A stretch of DNA of 16,656 bases. Source: Candidatus Avipropionibacterium avicola (GTDB taxonomy: Bacteria > Actinomycetota > Actinomycetes > Propionibacteriales > Propionibacteriaceae). The DNA is taken from the NCBI GenBank assembly GCA_018715445.1, contig DVLP01000088.1, positions 1-16,656 on the forward strand, given 5' to 3'. Shown here in pieces: positions 1 through 7,604 of the stretch (position 1 is the first letter of the stretch; every line of letters starts with the position of its first letter). Both the position numbers and the translations under genes were made by a program. A model generated the notes under the pieces. The model was given only the letters and a program-made list of their open reading frames with translations, ran no database searches and was not told the DNA's origin.

Positions 1-1077
1 AAGACCACCGCGCTGCCGAGTGCCGACGAGCTGGCCGACGAACTGGTCGGCAGGATCCTGGCCGAGCGCCCCTCCGACGCCGACGGTCGCGCCGCGGTGC
101 TGGTCAACGGACTGGGCGCAACCAAGTACGAAGAGCTGTACCTGCTGTTCGGTTCGATCGCCGAACGGCTCACCGCGCAGGGCGTGGTGATGGTGCAGCC
201 CGAGGTGGGCGAGCTGGTCACCAGCCTCGACATGGCCGGCTGCTCACTCTCGGTGACCTGGCTCGACGACGACCTGGAGCAGTTGTGGACCGCGCCGGCC
301 GACACCCCGGCCTATCGACGCGGGACCCCCGAGCCGAACGGGTTCACCCAACTGCCGCCGCACGAGCAGACCACGACGAGCACCGACGAGCCGCTGGAGG
401 CCACGGCCGACTCCCGCCGGGTCGCCACCACGGTGGTCGACCTGCTGCACGCCATGCGCACCCTGATCCTCGACCGGGCCGATGAGTTGGGTCGCTTGGA
501 CGCGGTGGCCGGCGACGGCGACCACGGACGCGGGATGAGCCATGGCGTACGGGCCGCGGTGGAGGCTGCCGAGGGCGCAACGGGCCGTGGAGGCGGTGCC
601 GGTGCGGTGCTGCAGGCGGCCGGCTTGGCCTGGGCCGACGGGGCCGGCGGCACCAGCGGCATCCTCTGGGGCGTCCTGTTGTCGACCATCGGACGCAGCC
701 TGGGCGACGAGCAGGCACCGGATGGGGCGGCCGTGTCATCGGCACTGACCGCCGGAGCACGCGCGGTCCAGGACCTCAGTGGCACCTCGCTGGGCGACAA
801 GTCGCTGTTGGACGCGCTGTTCCCGTTCGTGGAGGTGCTCGAGCAGCAGGTCGGCAACGGTACGGCGCTGGCCCAGGCCTGGCGCGCCGCTGCCGAGCGA
901 TGCACCGAGGCGGCCCGGGCCACCGCCGACCTGGTCCCGAAGGTGGGGCGCGCCCGTCCGTTGGCCGAGCGCAGCGCCGGTACGCCCGATCCCGGAGCGA
1001 CCTCGCTCGCCATGATCGCCGAGACCCTGGCCGACGCCCTCGACACCGACCACGACACCGACCCCAAGGAGCAGTGA
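1..1077 (+). CDS. Dihydroxyacetone kinase family protein, DhaK-DhaL fusion (3' part)
   Basis: The frame is open from base 1, so the start lies outside the window and 358 residues are visible. The first ~105 are the end of a DhaK substrate-binding domain, with the VNGLGATKYEELY stretch typical of DhaK. A ~30-residue polar linker follows. The rest is a DhaL nucleotide-binding domain: the Asp cluster in LDAVAGDGDHG (Mg-ADP ligands in DhaL), GGTSG, GDKSLLDALFP, and GRARPLAERSAGTPDPGATS near the end. A single-chain DhaK-DhaL is the architecture of ATP-dependent kinases rather than the PTS-dependent three-subunit form. The covalent substrate His of DhaK would be upstream and is not seen. Its stop overlaps the isomerase start by one base, so both are probably translated together. 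Related actinobacterial fusions phosphorylate dihydroxyacetone or D-/L-erythrulose (DerK/LerK). The isomerase partner makes erythrulose the more interesting candidate, but the substrate is inferred. Confidence 0.93.
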   Translation, partial: KTTALPSADELADELVGRILAERPSDADGRAAVLVNGLGATKYEELYLLFGSIAERLTAQGVVMVQPEVGELVTSLDMAGCSLSVTWLDDDLEQLWTAPADTPAYRRGTPEPNGFTQLPPHEQTTTSTDEPLEATADSRRVATTVVDLLHAMRTLILDRADELGRLDAVAGDGDHGRGMSHGVRAAVEAAEGATGRGGGAGAVLQAAGLAWADGAGGTSGILWGVLLSTIGRSLGDEQAPDGAAVSSALTAGARAVQDLSGTSLGDKSLLDALFPFVEVLEQQVGNGTALAQAWRAAAERCTEAARATADLVPKVGRARPLAERSAGTPDPGATSLAMIAETLADALDTDHDTDPKEQ

Positions 1078-1568
1078 TGAGTGAGACCACGAACCCCCAG
1101 CCGGACCAACTGCGGATCCTGGTGGGCAGTGACGGTGCCGGACTGGACTACAAGGACGCCATCGCCGAGGACCTGCGATCCGACCCGCGCGTGGCCTCGG
1201 TCGTCGACCTCGGCGCCAACCCCGACGACCCGGCAGCGACCACCTATCCGTCGGTGGCCACCCGGGCCGGTGAGCTGATCATGTCCGGTGAGGCCGATCG
1301 GGCGATCCTGTTCTGCGGGACCGGGATCGGTGTGGCGATCGCCGCCAACAAGGTCCCCGGGATCCGTGCCACCGTGGCCCATGACTCCTTCAGTGTCGAG
1401 CGGTCGGTGCTGTCGAACAACTGCCACATCCTCACCCTGGGTCAGCGGGTCATCGGTCTGCAGCTGGCGCGACGCCTGGCCCGTGAGTGGGTCGGCTACC
1501 GGTTCGACCCGGCCAGCCACTCGGCGGCCAATGTGGCCGAGATCGAGCAGTACGAAGGCTGTCGCTGA
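1077..1568 (+). CDS. rpiB: RpiB/LacA/LacB-family sugar-phosphate isomerase, possibly erythrulose-4-phosphate isomerase
   Basis: 163 aa, starting at the ATG that shares its A with the kinase stop codon; AAGGAG at 1066-1071 is 5 nt upstream, which settles the start. Family marks are GSDGAGLDYK near residue 17, YPSVA at 57, FCGTGIGVAIAANK with the presumed catalytic base Cys80, PGIRATVAHD, and NNCHILTLGQRVIG. The motif usually reads SDHAG, but here the His after Asp19 is Gly20. The segment HDSFSVERSVLSNN also differs from typical ribose-5-phosphate isomerases. I recall both changes from actinobacterial isomerases of tetrulose phosphates (D-erythrulose-4-phosphate isomerase of the erythritol/threitol pathways). 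Pairing with a Dha-type kinase supports that reading. The symbol given is the family name; the true substrate is not proven. Confidence 0.9.
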   Translation: MSETTNPQPDQLRILVGSDGAGLDYKDAIAEDLRSDPRVASVVDLGANPDDPAATTYPSVATRAGELIMSGEADRAILFCGTGIGVAIAANKVPGIRATVAHDSFSVERSVLSNNCHILTLGQRVIGLQLARRLAREWVGYRFDPASHSAANVAEIEQYEGCR

Positions 1569-1590
1569 CCAGTCACCCTGCCGTTGACCG

Positions 1591-2508
1591 TCACCCGGGA
1601 GCGGCGCCGGTGGCCTTGACCCGCAGACGGTAGAGCGAACTGGTGGCCGTCAGGTAGAGGTCGCTGCGCCGCGGCCCGCCGAAGGTCAGGTTCGCCACGG
1701 TCTCGGGGACGTGCAGCACCGCCAGGTGGCTGCCGTCGGGCGCGTACACCTCGACGCCGCGACCCGAGCTCACCCAGAGCCGGTCGGCGGTGTCGACCCG
1801 CAGCCCGTCAAAGGCCCCCTGAGGGCACTCGACGAGCACCGCACCCCCACGGACACCGCCGTCGACCAGGTCGAAGCTGCGCAGGTGGCGACGTGCCGAG
1901 TCACTGATGTGCACGCGTCGCCCGTCGGCCGAGAACGCGATGCCGTTCGGTTGGTCGAAGTCGTCCACCACGCGCGTCACGGTGCCGTCCGGATCGATCC
2001 GGTAGACGTGGCGGCCGTCCTGCTCGGGTTCGGCGGCGTAGCCCTCGTAGTCGGAGGCGATGCCGTAGGTCGGATCGGTGAACCAGATGCTCCCGTCCGG
2101 AGCCTCGGCGAGATCGTTGGGGGAGTTGAGCCGGGCGCCGTGGTAGCTGTCCGCCAGGACGGTGAGGCTGCCGTCGGGTTCAGTGCGGGTGACCCGTCGG
2201 GCACCGTGCTCGGCGCTCAGCAGTCGGCCGGCTCGGTCAACGCTGTGACCGTTGTGGTGGCCGGCGCGGTCGCGCAAGACACTGGTGTGACCGGTGACCT
2301 CGTCGTGGCGCAGCAGACGGTCGTTGGGGATGTCGGAGAAGATCAGCTGCTCGAACGCCGGGAACCAGGCCGGTCCCTCGAGCCAGCGGCCACCGGTGCA
2401 CAGCCGGACCAGCTCCCGGTCTCCGCGCAGGCCGTTGCCGCGTTCATCGCTCACCTCGAACTCCACGGCGAACCGCTGGAGGGTCGTGTCCAGGTCTGCT
2501 GCTGCCAT
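1591..2508 (-). CDS. SMP-30/gluconolactonase/LRE-family lactonase
   Basis: 305 aa, probably a cytoplasmic six-bladed beta-propeller metallo-lactonase that opens sugar lactones. All four expected metal/substrate positions are visible: Glu44 in LEGPAWFP, Asn131 in NSPNDLAEAPDG, Asn188 in QPNGIAFSADG, and Asp234 in FDGLRVD. Length matches the family (about 290-310 aa) and there is no signal peptide. The frame stays open far upstream across the beta-helix gene, but homology begins just after this ATG and GGAG sits 8 nt before it, so I take 2508 as the start. It is convergent with the isomerase (22 nt between stops) and divergent from the exported beta-helix protein. It could hydrolyse a lactone made from the sugar that the neighbouring secreted proteins release; the substrate cannot be read from sequence. 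Confidence 0.9.
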   Translation of the reverse strand: MAAADLDTTLQRFAVEFEVSDERGNGLRGDRELVRLCTGGRWLEGPAWFPAFEQLIFSDIPNDRLLRHDEVTGHTSVLRDRAGHHNGHSVDRAGRLLSAEHGARRVTRTEPDGSLTVLADSYHGARLNSPNDLAEAPDGSIWFTDPTYGIASDYEGYAAEPEQDGRHVYRIDPDGTVTRVVDDFDQPNGIAFSADGRRVHISDSARRHLRSFDLVDGGVRGGAVLVECPQGAFDGLRVDTADRLWVSSGRGVEVYAPDGSHLAVLHVPETVANLTFGGPRRSDLYLTATSSLYRLRVKATGAAPG

Positions 2509-2578
2509 CTCCCGTACTCCGCTTCGTCGGCGTCCTCGCTGCGGACACCCTATTCCCCTGACCGGGTGGCCTCGACCG

Positions 2579-2636
2579 CTGTGCGACACGCGCCCCTCTT
2601 GACAGCAAGCGAACACGCTGTACTGTTTCGCACAGT
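2579..2636. promoter_or_regulatory. Candidate operator region between divergent genes
   Basis: An 11-bp motif occurs twice in opposite orientation: CTGTGCGACAC at 2579-2589, and GTTTCGCACAG at 2625-2635, whose reverse complement is CTGTGCGAAAC (10 of 11 identical, the first 8 bases perfect). Centres are about 46 bp apart. The second copy is also part of a perfect inverted repeat, ACTGT-TTCGC-ACAGT, at 2622-2636, and GCGAA at 2609-2613 mirrors TTCGC at 2627-2631. The right site covers the -10 box of the plus-strand promoter; the left site lies toward the lactonase gene. This fits a repressor acting on both divergent genes, with the hybrid regulator at 6528-7604 as a natural candidate. The binding partner is inferred. 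Confidence 0.5.
2599..2626 (+). promoter_or_regulatory. Sigma-A-type promoter for the beta-helix/esterase genes
   Basis: TTGACA at 2599-2604, a 16-nt spacer, then TACTGT at 2621-2626 (fits the actinobacterial TANNNT -10). The -35 box is a perfect consensus hexamer, uncommon in such GC-rich DNA. The predicted start near 2633 leaves a ~40-nt leader with AGGGAG at 2661-2666 before the ATG at 2674. The -10 box overlaps the inverted repeat at 2622-2636, so a bound repressor would block polymerase. Confidence 0.6.
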
Positions 2637-2673
2637 TTCCTTCCGTGCTCGTCGATGTCGAGGGAGTTGACCC

Positions 2674-4296
2674 ATGGTGGCTCGAAGGACCCTGCTGGCC
2701 AGTGCCGGCGCCGGTATCGCCCTGACAGGACTGGCCGTCCGGAGCGCTCACGCCGACCAGGACTCGGCAACGACCTACCACGTCGCCTCCGACGGATCGG
2801 ACGATGCGGACGGTACGACACCCGAGCGTGCCTGGGCGACGACCGAGCGCGTGAATGCCACCGACCTGCGCCCGGGAGACCAGGTGCTGTTCCGTCGCGG
2901 CGACCGTTGGACCGGCAACCTGGTGATCACCGACTCGGGCACCCATGAGGCACCGATCGTGATCGGCGCCTGGGGGAGCGGACCCCGCCCGCGGATCGAC
3001 GGCGCACTTCCGGCCGAGGACGTGCTCGCGGCCACCGTGCTGGTCCACAACGCCGAACACGTGCACGTTCGTGATCTCGAACTGACCAACACCGCCGACG
3101 AGGAGGGGATGCGCAACGGCGTCCTGGTGGCGGTGGACGAGCCGACCCAGCCCGTGTACTCGGGCTATCTGATCACCAACCTCGACATCCATGACGTGTC
3201 CGGTCGGATCGAGCCGTCGGCCAACGATGCCAAGCGTTCCGGTGGGATCGGCGTCGTGCTGGACGGATCGTCCGACGCGGTGTCGCGCCTCGACGACATC
3301 GTCATCACCGACAACACCGTCCGCCATGTCGACCAGACAGGGATCTGGATCGACGGAAACCTGCGCAGCAAGGAACTTCCGCCAGGGACCGACGTGGTCT
3401 TCCGTGGCTACACCTGGGACCAGATCAAGTACACCGGGGTCGAAATCGCCCACAACCGGGTGAGCGACACCGCGCGCAACGGGATCATTCTGCGGATGGC
3501 CGAGGACGGACATCTGCACCACAACGAGGTTTCCGAGACCAGTGACCGCGTCCACTCGGGCAACTCGGTGTTCACCGTCAGCGTGTACCGCTGTGTCGTC
3601 GAGTGGAACGAGGTGCACCACAACCTGTCCCACGACACGGCCGACGGTGCAGCCTTCGACCCGGACCTGGACTCGCCGGAGACCGTGTGGCGCTACAACT
3701 TCAGCCATCACAACAACTACGGCCTGCTGACGATGTGCACCAGGCCACGGGACTACGGGATCGAGGTTCATCAGAACATCGACATCGCGGGTCGCGGACG
3801 GCTGCTGAACCTGAACTACGGGTTCAGCGGGGTCACCTTCCGTAACAACGCCTTCTGGGCCAAGCCCGTGCCTGAGGTCGAGTACCCCGACACCCACCCG
3901 GAGTACGTCAACCCCGACCGGGAGACCGCAGACGGGTATCCGCAGCTGGTGTGGGAGACCCACGAGCGAACCGGCACCAACTTCGAGGCCGAGCAGACCT
4001 ACCGCTACGTCGACAACGTGGTCCTGAACGAGGCGCCCACCGCCACCTGTTATGTGAACCGGAACGACGCCGATGCCCGGCGGGTCACGAATCGCGCTCT
4101 TGAGGGCAATGTCGTGTACGGGATCGAGCCGACTGACCTCGACCTGCTCGGCGACGGCATCCGCCACGGTGGCATCAAGGCGCCCGCGCGCTGGATCGCC
4201 GAGACGGTCGGGCACCGGGTGCACGCGTTCTGGTTGCCGTCCATCGAAGGCCGGCGCAACCCCCGCATCGGCCCGCGGGCCGAGACCGCCGGCTGA
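2674..4296 (+). CDS. Exported right-handed parallel beta-helix protein
   Basis: 540 aa. The start is supported by AGGGAG ending 7 nt upstream. The N-terminus is an export signal with twin arginines (MVARRTLLASAG), a hydrophobic stretch to about residue 25 and a likely cut after AHA; the RRTLL pattern suggests Tat export. The mature part opens with the segment common to pectate-lyase-like solenoids (YHVASDGSDDADGTTPERAW, then LRPGDQVLFRRGD). Many beta-helix coils follow with the usual Asn/His ladder: HVRDLELTNT, ITNLDIHDVS, IVITDNTVRHV, VEIAHNRVSD, LHHNEVSET, VEWNEVHHN, WRYNFSHHN, VTFRNNAFW. Such proteins are polysaccharide lyases, glycosidases or epimerases. I cannot assign a catalytic family from visible residues. 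Context (secreted esterase downstream, lactonase divergent) points to attack on an extracellular, probably plant-type, polysaccharide. Cotranscription with the esterase is likely (75-nt gap). Confidence 0.85.
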   Translation: MVARRTLLASAGAGIALTGLAVRSAHADQDSATTYHVASDGSDDADGTTPERAWATTERVNATDLRPGDQVLFRRGDRWTGNLVITDSGTHEAPIVIGAWGSGPRPRIDGALPAEDVLAATVLVHNAEHVHVRDLELTNTADEEGMRNGVLVAVDEPTQPVYSGYLITNLDIHDVSGRIEPSANDAKRSGGIGVVLDGSSDAVSRLDDIVITDNTVRHVDQTGIWIDGNLRSKELPPGTDVVFRGYTWDQIKYTGVEIAHNRVSDTARNGIILRMAEDGHLHHNEVSETSDRVHSGNSVFTVSVYRCVVEWNEVHHNLSHDTADGAAFDPDLDSPETVWRYNFSHHNNYGLLTMCTRPRDYGIEVHQNIDIAGRGRLLNLNYGFSGVTFRNNAFWAKPVPEVEYPDTHPEYVNPDRETADGYPQLVWETHERTGTNFEAEQTYRYVDNVVLNEAPTATCYVNRNDADARRVTNRALEGNVVYGIEPTDLDLLGDGIRHGGIKAPARWIAETVGHRVHAFWLPSIEGRRNPRIGPRAETAG

Positions 4297-4303
4297 TCCC
4301 GTA

Positions 4304-4350
4304 CCGCCCCACGACCGTACTGACCGACGACAGTCCCGCACCACGACCGT
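4304..4350. repeat. Short direct repeat between the beta-helix and esterase genes
   Basis: CCGCCCCACGACCGT at 4304-4318 recurs as CCGCACCACGACCGT at 4336-4350 (14 of 15 identical), 32 bp apart, about three helical turns. Between them lies ACTG...CAGT (4319-4334), weakly like the inverted repeat upstream of the beta-helix gene. It could be a regulator site or a chance duplication. Confidence 0.4.
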
Positions 4351-4371
4351 CCTGCACCGATGGAGATCTGC

Positions 4372-6477
4372 ATGTCCACACGAACATCACCCAGGCGCGC
4401 GAGGGCACTGCTGCCCGTCGCCGTGATGGCCGTCCTCGCGGTCCTGGCCACTCTGGCGCCGGTCGCCGTCCCGGCCGCCCATGCCGATCCGGACGGGTCC
4501 GACCTCGGCCGGCCGCGCTGGGTCGGCGGCTGGACCGCGGCACCCCTGGGCGCCGGAAGCTCCACCGACACGGAGCAGCACCAGGGCTTCGACGACCAGA
4601 CCGTGCGCAATGTCGTCCACCTCCAGGCCGGCGGTGACACCGTACGGATCGAACTGTCGAACGCCCATGGGGAGCAGGCCATCCATCTCGGTGCGGTCAC
4701 CGTGGCGGTCCACACCGGCGGGGGCGAACTCGACGAAGCCACCCTCAGGGAGGTCACCTTCGGCGGCCATCGCGATGCAGTGATCGGCGAGGGGGCCTTG
4801 CTGGTCAGCGATCCGGTCGATCTGGAGGTCGATCCCGGGACTGACCTGGCCGTCAGCATCCACCTCAGCGACCCCACCGGTCCGGTGACCTGGCACCAGA
4901 ATGCCGAAGCCACCTCCTACCTGGCCGACAGCGACCGCACCGGGGAGACCTCCGGTGACGGATTCGCCGAGATCTCGTCCTGGTTCTTCCTCAGTGAGGT
5001 CAGTGTGCTCAGTGCCCAGAGCCGGGGGACCGTGGTCGCGTTCGGGGACTCGATCACCGAGGGCTACCGATCAACCACCGATGCCAACCTGCGTTATCCC
5101 GACCTGCTCAACGAGAGACTGCGATCCGGATCCCCCGGTCTGGTGCACAGCGTCGTCAACGAAGGCATCGGCGGGAATCGCCTGCTGACCAACAGCTTCG
5201 GTACGGTCCGTGACCATCTCTCGGCCCAGAGTCGATTCGTTCGCGACGTGGTCGCCCGACCGAACGTGGAACGGGTGATCGCGACCTTCGGGACCAACGA
5301 CCTCGCCTCGTACGGCGGCAATGCCGACGGCGAACCGGCCACCGTCGACGACCTGGTCCGGGGGATGCAGAACCTCATCGCCCAGGCCCACGCCCACGAC
5401 ATCGAGATCATGGTCGGCACCATCCCACCGTTCGGAGGGAGCAGCATCCACAACGACCGCACCGAGCAGGTCCGCCAGGACTACAACACCTGGGTCCGGA
5501 TCAGCGGTGAGCCGGACGCGGTGGCCGACTTCGACCAGGCACTGCGTGACCCGGACGATCCCGAACGGATGCGTGCCGCCTACGACTCCGGTGATCACGT
5601 CCACCCCGGCGATCAGGGCTACCAGGCGATGGCGGACGCGATCGAGCTGCGTTGGGTCCAGGGAAGGGGCTCGCAGCCGGCACCGGTCGAGGACCACCTG
5701 ATCCTGGGCAGTCTCGAGATGGCCCAGCCGATGACCGGAGGAACGGCGCAACCGGTCCGACTGCCGGTGACCAACCGGGCCAGCACCCCAGTCACCCTGA
5801 CGGTCCGCCTCGACCTGCCCGACGGCTGGCAGGCCGAACCCGTCAGCCTCGAACTGGATCCGGGACAGGACGGCGTGGCCGAGCTCCTGGTCACCCCACC
5901 GCAGGAACCGGCCACGGCCACCCTGACGGCAGCGGTCGACGCCGGCTCGGTGGTGGTGCTGGGGCGTCCCACGGCCGAGGTCGCGACCGTCCCGACCGCG
6001 GAGCGGGCCGTGTGGGCACTGGACTTCGGAGGCAGCGACACCCCGGTCCTCGAGGGCTATCGCGGCATCAGTCCCGAGGATGTTGCCGAGGACCAACCCG
6101 TACGGTGGCTGGACGGCACGATCGACTGGCGGGACCGTGGCAACACCGATGACCTGCGACGCGACTTCGTGCTGTCGGACCAGCCCGGCACGCTGCGCCT
6201 CACCATCCCCGCCGGCACCCACCGGGTGTACCTGCTCACCGGAGACAGCAGCTATGCCGGGGGCCGGCTGGTCGTTCGTGAGGGGGACAGCGTGGTGGCC
6301 GACACCGAGGACAAGTTGACGGCCGGGGAGTTCCGTTGGCTCGAGTTCGATCTCGACGGTGGTGACACCGGGCGGGAGGTGGACCTCACGTTCTCGGTCT
6401 CGGGTGCGGGGACGTGGCGGGTGAATGCGTTGGCCGTTCTGGACGGGGAGGTCGGGCCCGACCGGACCGAGCGGTAG
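4372..6477 (+). CDS. Secreted SGNH/GDSL hydrolase with accessory beta-sandwich domains
   Basis: 701 aa. Of two nearby ATGs (4360 and 4372), the second has GGAG 6 nt upstream and begins a clean signal peptide with a cut after AHA near residue 41. Regions: an N-terminal beta-rich domain (~45-220, starting RWVGGWTAAP); an SGNH hydrolase (~220-425) with nucleophile Ser227 in GDSIT, Gly268/Asn269 in GIGGN, Asn309 in GTND, and Asp408/His411 in DHVHPG; an Ig-like NEW3-type sandwich (~443-545); and a C-terminal galactose-binding-like domain (~547-701) with DFGG...GYRGISPEDV...DRGNTDDLRRDFV. The last domain resembles those attached to rhamnogalacturonan acetylesterases. The likely role is removing acetyl or other esters from an extracellular polysaccharide. 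The catalytic set is complete; the substrate is inferred from the accessory domains and the lyase-like neighbour. Confidence 0.9.
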   Translation: MSTRTSPRRARALLPVAVMAVLAVLATLAPVAVPAAHADPDGSDLGRPRWVGGWTAAPLGAGSSTDTEQHQGFDDQTVRNVVHLQAGGDTVRIELSNAHGEQAIHLGAVTVAVHTGGGELDEATLREVTFGGHRDAVIGEGALLVSDPVDLEVDPGTDLAVSIHLSDPTGPVTWHQNAEATSYLADSDRTGETSGDGFAEISSWFFLSEVSVLSAQSRGTVVAFGDSITEGYRSTTDANLRYPDLLNERLRSGSPGLVHSVVNEGIGGNRLLTNSFGTVRDHLSAQSRFVRDVVARPNVERVIATFGTNDLASYGGNADGEPATVDDLVRGMQNLIAQAHAHDIEIMVGTIPPFGGSSIHNDRTEQVRQDYNTWVRISGEPDAVADFDQALRDPDDPERMRAAYDSGDHVHPGDQGYQAMADAIELRWVQGRGSQPAPVEDHLILGSLEMAQPMTGGTAQPVRLPVTNRASTPVTLTVRLDLPDGWQAEPVSLELDPGQDGVAELLVTPPQEPATATLTAAVDAGSVVVLGRPTAEVATVPTAERAVWALDFGGSDTPVLEGYRGISPEDVAEDQPVRWLDGTIDWRDRGNTDDLRRDFVLSDQPGTLRLTIPAGTHRVYLLTGDSSYAGGRLVVREGDSVVADTEDKLTAGEFRWLEFDLDGGDTGREVDLTFSVSGAGTWRVNALAVLDGEVGPDRTER

Positions 6478-6527
6478 GTTGGCCGCACCCAACGCCGGTG
6501 CAGACCGACATCGCAGGAGAGGAAGGG

Positions 6528-7604
6528 ATGACTGTGGGTTCACAGGACCGACGGGCCAAGATCCTGGAACACGTCACGGGCACCGGGATCGTCCGCTCCC
6601 GTGACCTTGCGGACCTGTTCCAGGTCTCGGAGATGACGGTCCGTCGAGACCTCGACCAACTTGCCGAGGATCGACTGGTCCTGAGGATCCGTGGCGGAGC
6701 TGCTCGGTTGGACTCGGCCGTGGGACGCCGACGCGGTCAGGAACTCACGATCGGGATGGTCTTTCCCAGCGCCGATCACCTCTATCCCTCGATCGCCGCG
6801 GCCGCAGAGAAGGAGATCGGCGCGGTCGACGCCCGGGCCAGGCTGCTGTTCTCCAACTACGACCCGGTGCTGGAACGCGAACTCGTCGACGACCTGGTCA
6901 CCAGCGGTGTCGACGGGCTGATCCTGGCCCCCACCACCGACGAGGAGAATCCCGACTGGGAGCAGATGGCCGCTCTCGGGAGTCTGTCGATCCCGGTGGT
7001 CCTGGTCGAGCGTCGCTTCCTGCCGCACTGGCCGATCCGCTCCCTGCCTTCGGTCGGGACGTCCTTCCCTGCGGGTCTGGCGACCGCGGTCAGGCATCTG
7101 GGTGAGCTCGGTCACCGTCGGATCGCCTTCTTCGGCCACGTCAGGCGGATGGACCTGGAGTGGTTGCGGCGTCAGTGGGCCGACCTGGTCAGTGGTCACG
7201 GACTCGACCCGGACGGGTCACCCTGGCTGGTCGACCGGGACTTCCGGCGGTGGCGTACCAGCGGGGAGCCCGAGTCCGTGCTGGACCAGGTCCGCCGGGC
7301 CGGTGCCACCGCGCTGATCTGCCGTGACGACACGGTGGCCCTGACCATGGCCCACCATGCCCACCGTCTCGGGATGGCGATCCCCGACGAGCTCTCGCTG
7401 ATCGCCTATGACGACGATGTCGCCTCGATGGCCGAGCCACCGCTGACCGCGGTGGCACCACCGAAGCAGGAGATCGGGCGACTCGCGAGCCGGATGTTGC
7501 TGGACATGGTGGCGGGTCGTACGGCGTCCACGACCACGATGCACGTGGAACTCGACCCGGCGTTGGTCGTCAGGGCGTCGACCGGTCCGGTGCCGGATCG
7601 CTGA
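6528..7604 (+). CDS. Hybrid transcription regulator: DeoR-type HTH with LacI-type sugar-binding domain
   Basis: 358 aa. Start taken at 6528 because AGGAGAGG (6515-6522) lies just upstream and the HTH begins eight residues later. Residues ~8-60 are a DeoR winged helix (RRAKILEHV, LADLFQVSEMTVRRDLDQLAED, ending RIRGGAARL). Residues ~72-350 are a periplasmic-binding-like sensor as in LacI repressors: IGMVFPSADHLYPSI, VDGLILAP, LGHRRIAFFG, ALICRDDTVA, IPDELSLIAYDDD, LTAVAPPKQEIGRLA. The phospho-sugar sensor of true DeoR proteins is absent. It probably binds an oligosaccharide or monosaccharide and controls the preceding secreted-enzyme genes (50-nt gap, same strand) through the sites at 2579-2636. 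Weak small hairpins (for example GCACC/GGTGC around 6485-6501) lie in the gap. Its 3' end overlaps that of the opposing VanZ-like gene by 35 bp. Confidence 0.9.
   Translation: MTVGSQDRRAKILEHVTGTGIVRSRDLADLFQVSEMTVRRDLDQLAEDRLVLRIRGGAARLDSAVGRRRGQELTIGMVFPSADHLYPSIAAAAEKEIGAVDARARLLFSNYDPVLERELVDDLVTSGVDGLILAPTTDEENPDWEQMAALGSLSIPVVLVERRFLPHWPIRSLPSVGTSFPAGLATAVRHLGELGHRRIAFFGHVRRMDLEWLRRQWADLVSGHGLDPDGSPWLVDRDFRRWRTSGEPESVLDQVRRAGATALICRDDTVALTMAHHAHRLGMAIPDELSLIAYDDDVASMAEPPLTAVAPPKQEIGRLASRMLLDMVAGRTASTTTMHVELDPALVVRASTGPVPDR

Noticed and set aside
1711..2670. Long plus-strand open frame opposite the lactonase gene
   Set aside because: It is the antisense shadow of a gene whose catalytic residues are all present; composition is Val/Gly/Arg-rich with no motif.
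2509..4344. The lactonase reading frame stays open on the minus strand for about 1.8 kb upstream, across the beta-helix gene
   Set aside because: Family similarity starts only at the ATG at 2508, which has a ribosome site; the extension has no recognisable domain and is antisense to a convincing secreted protein. It reflects high GC.
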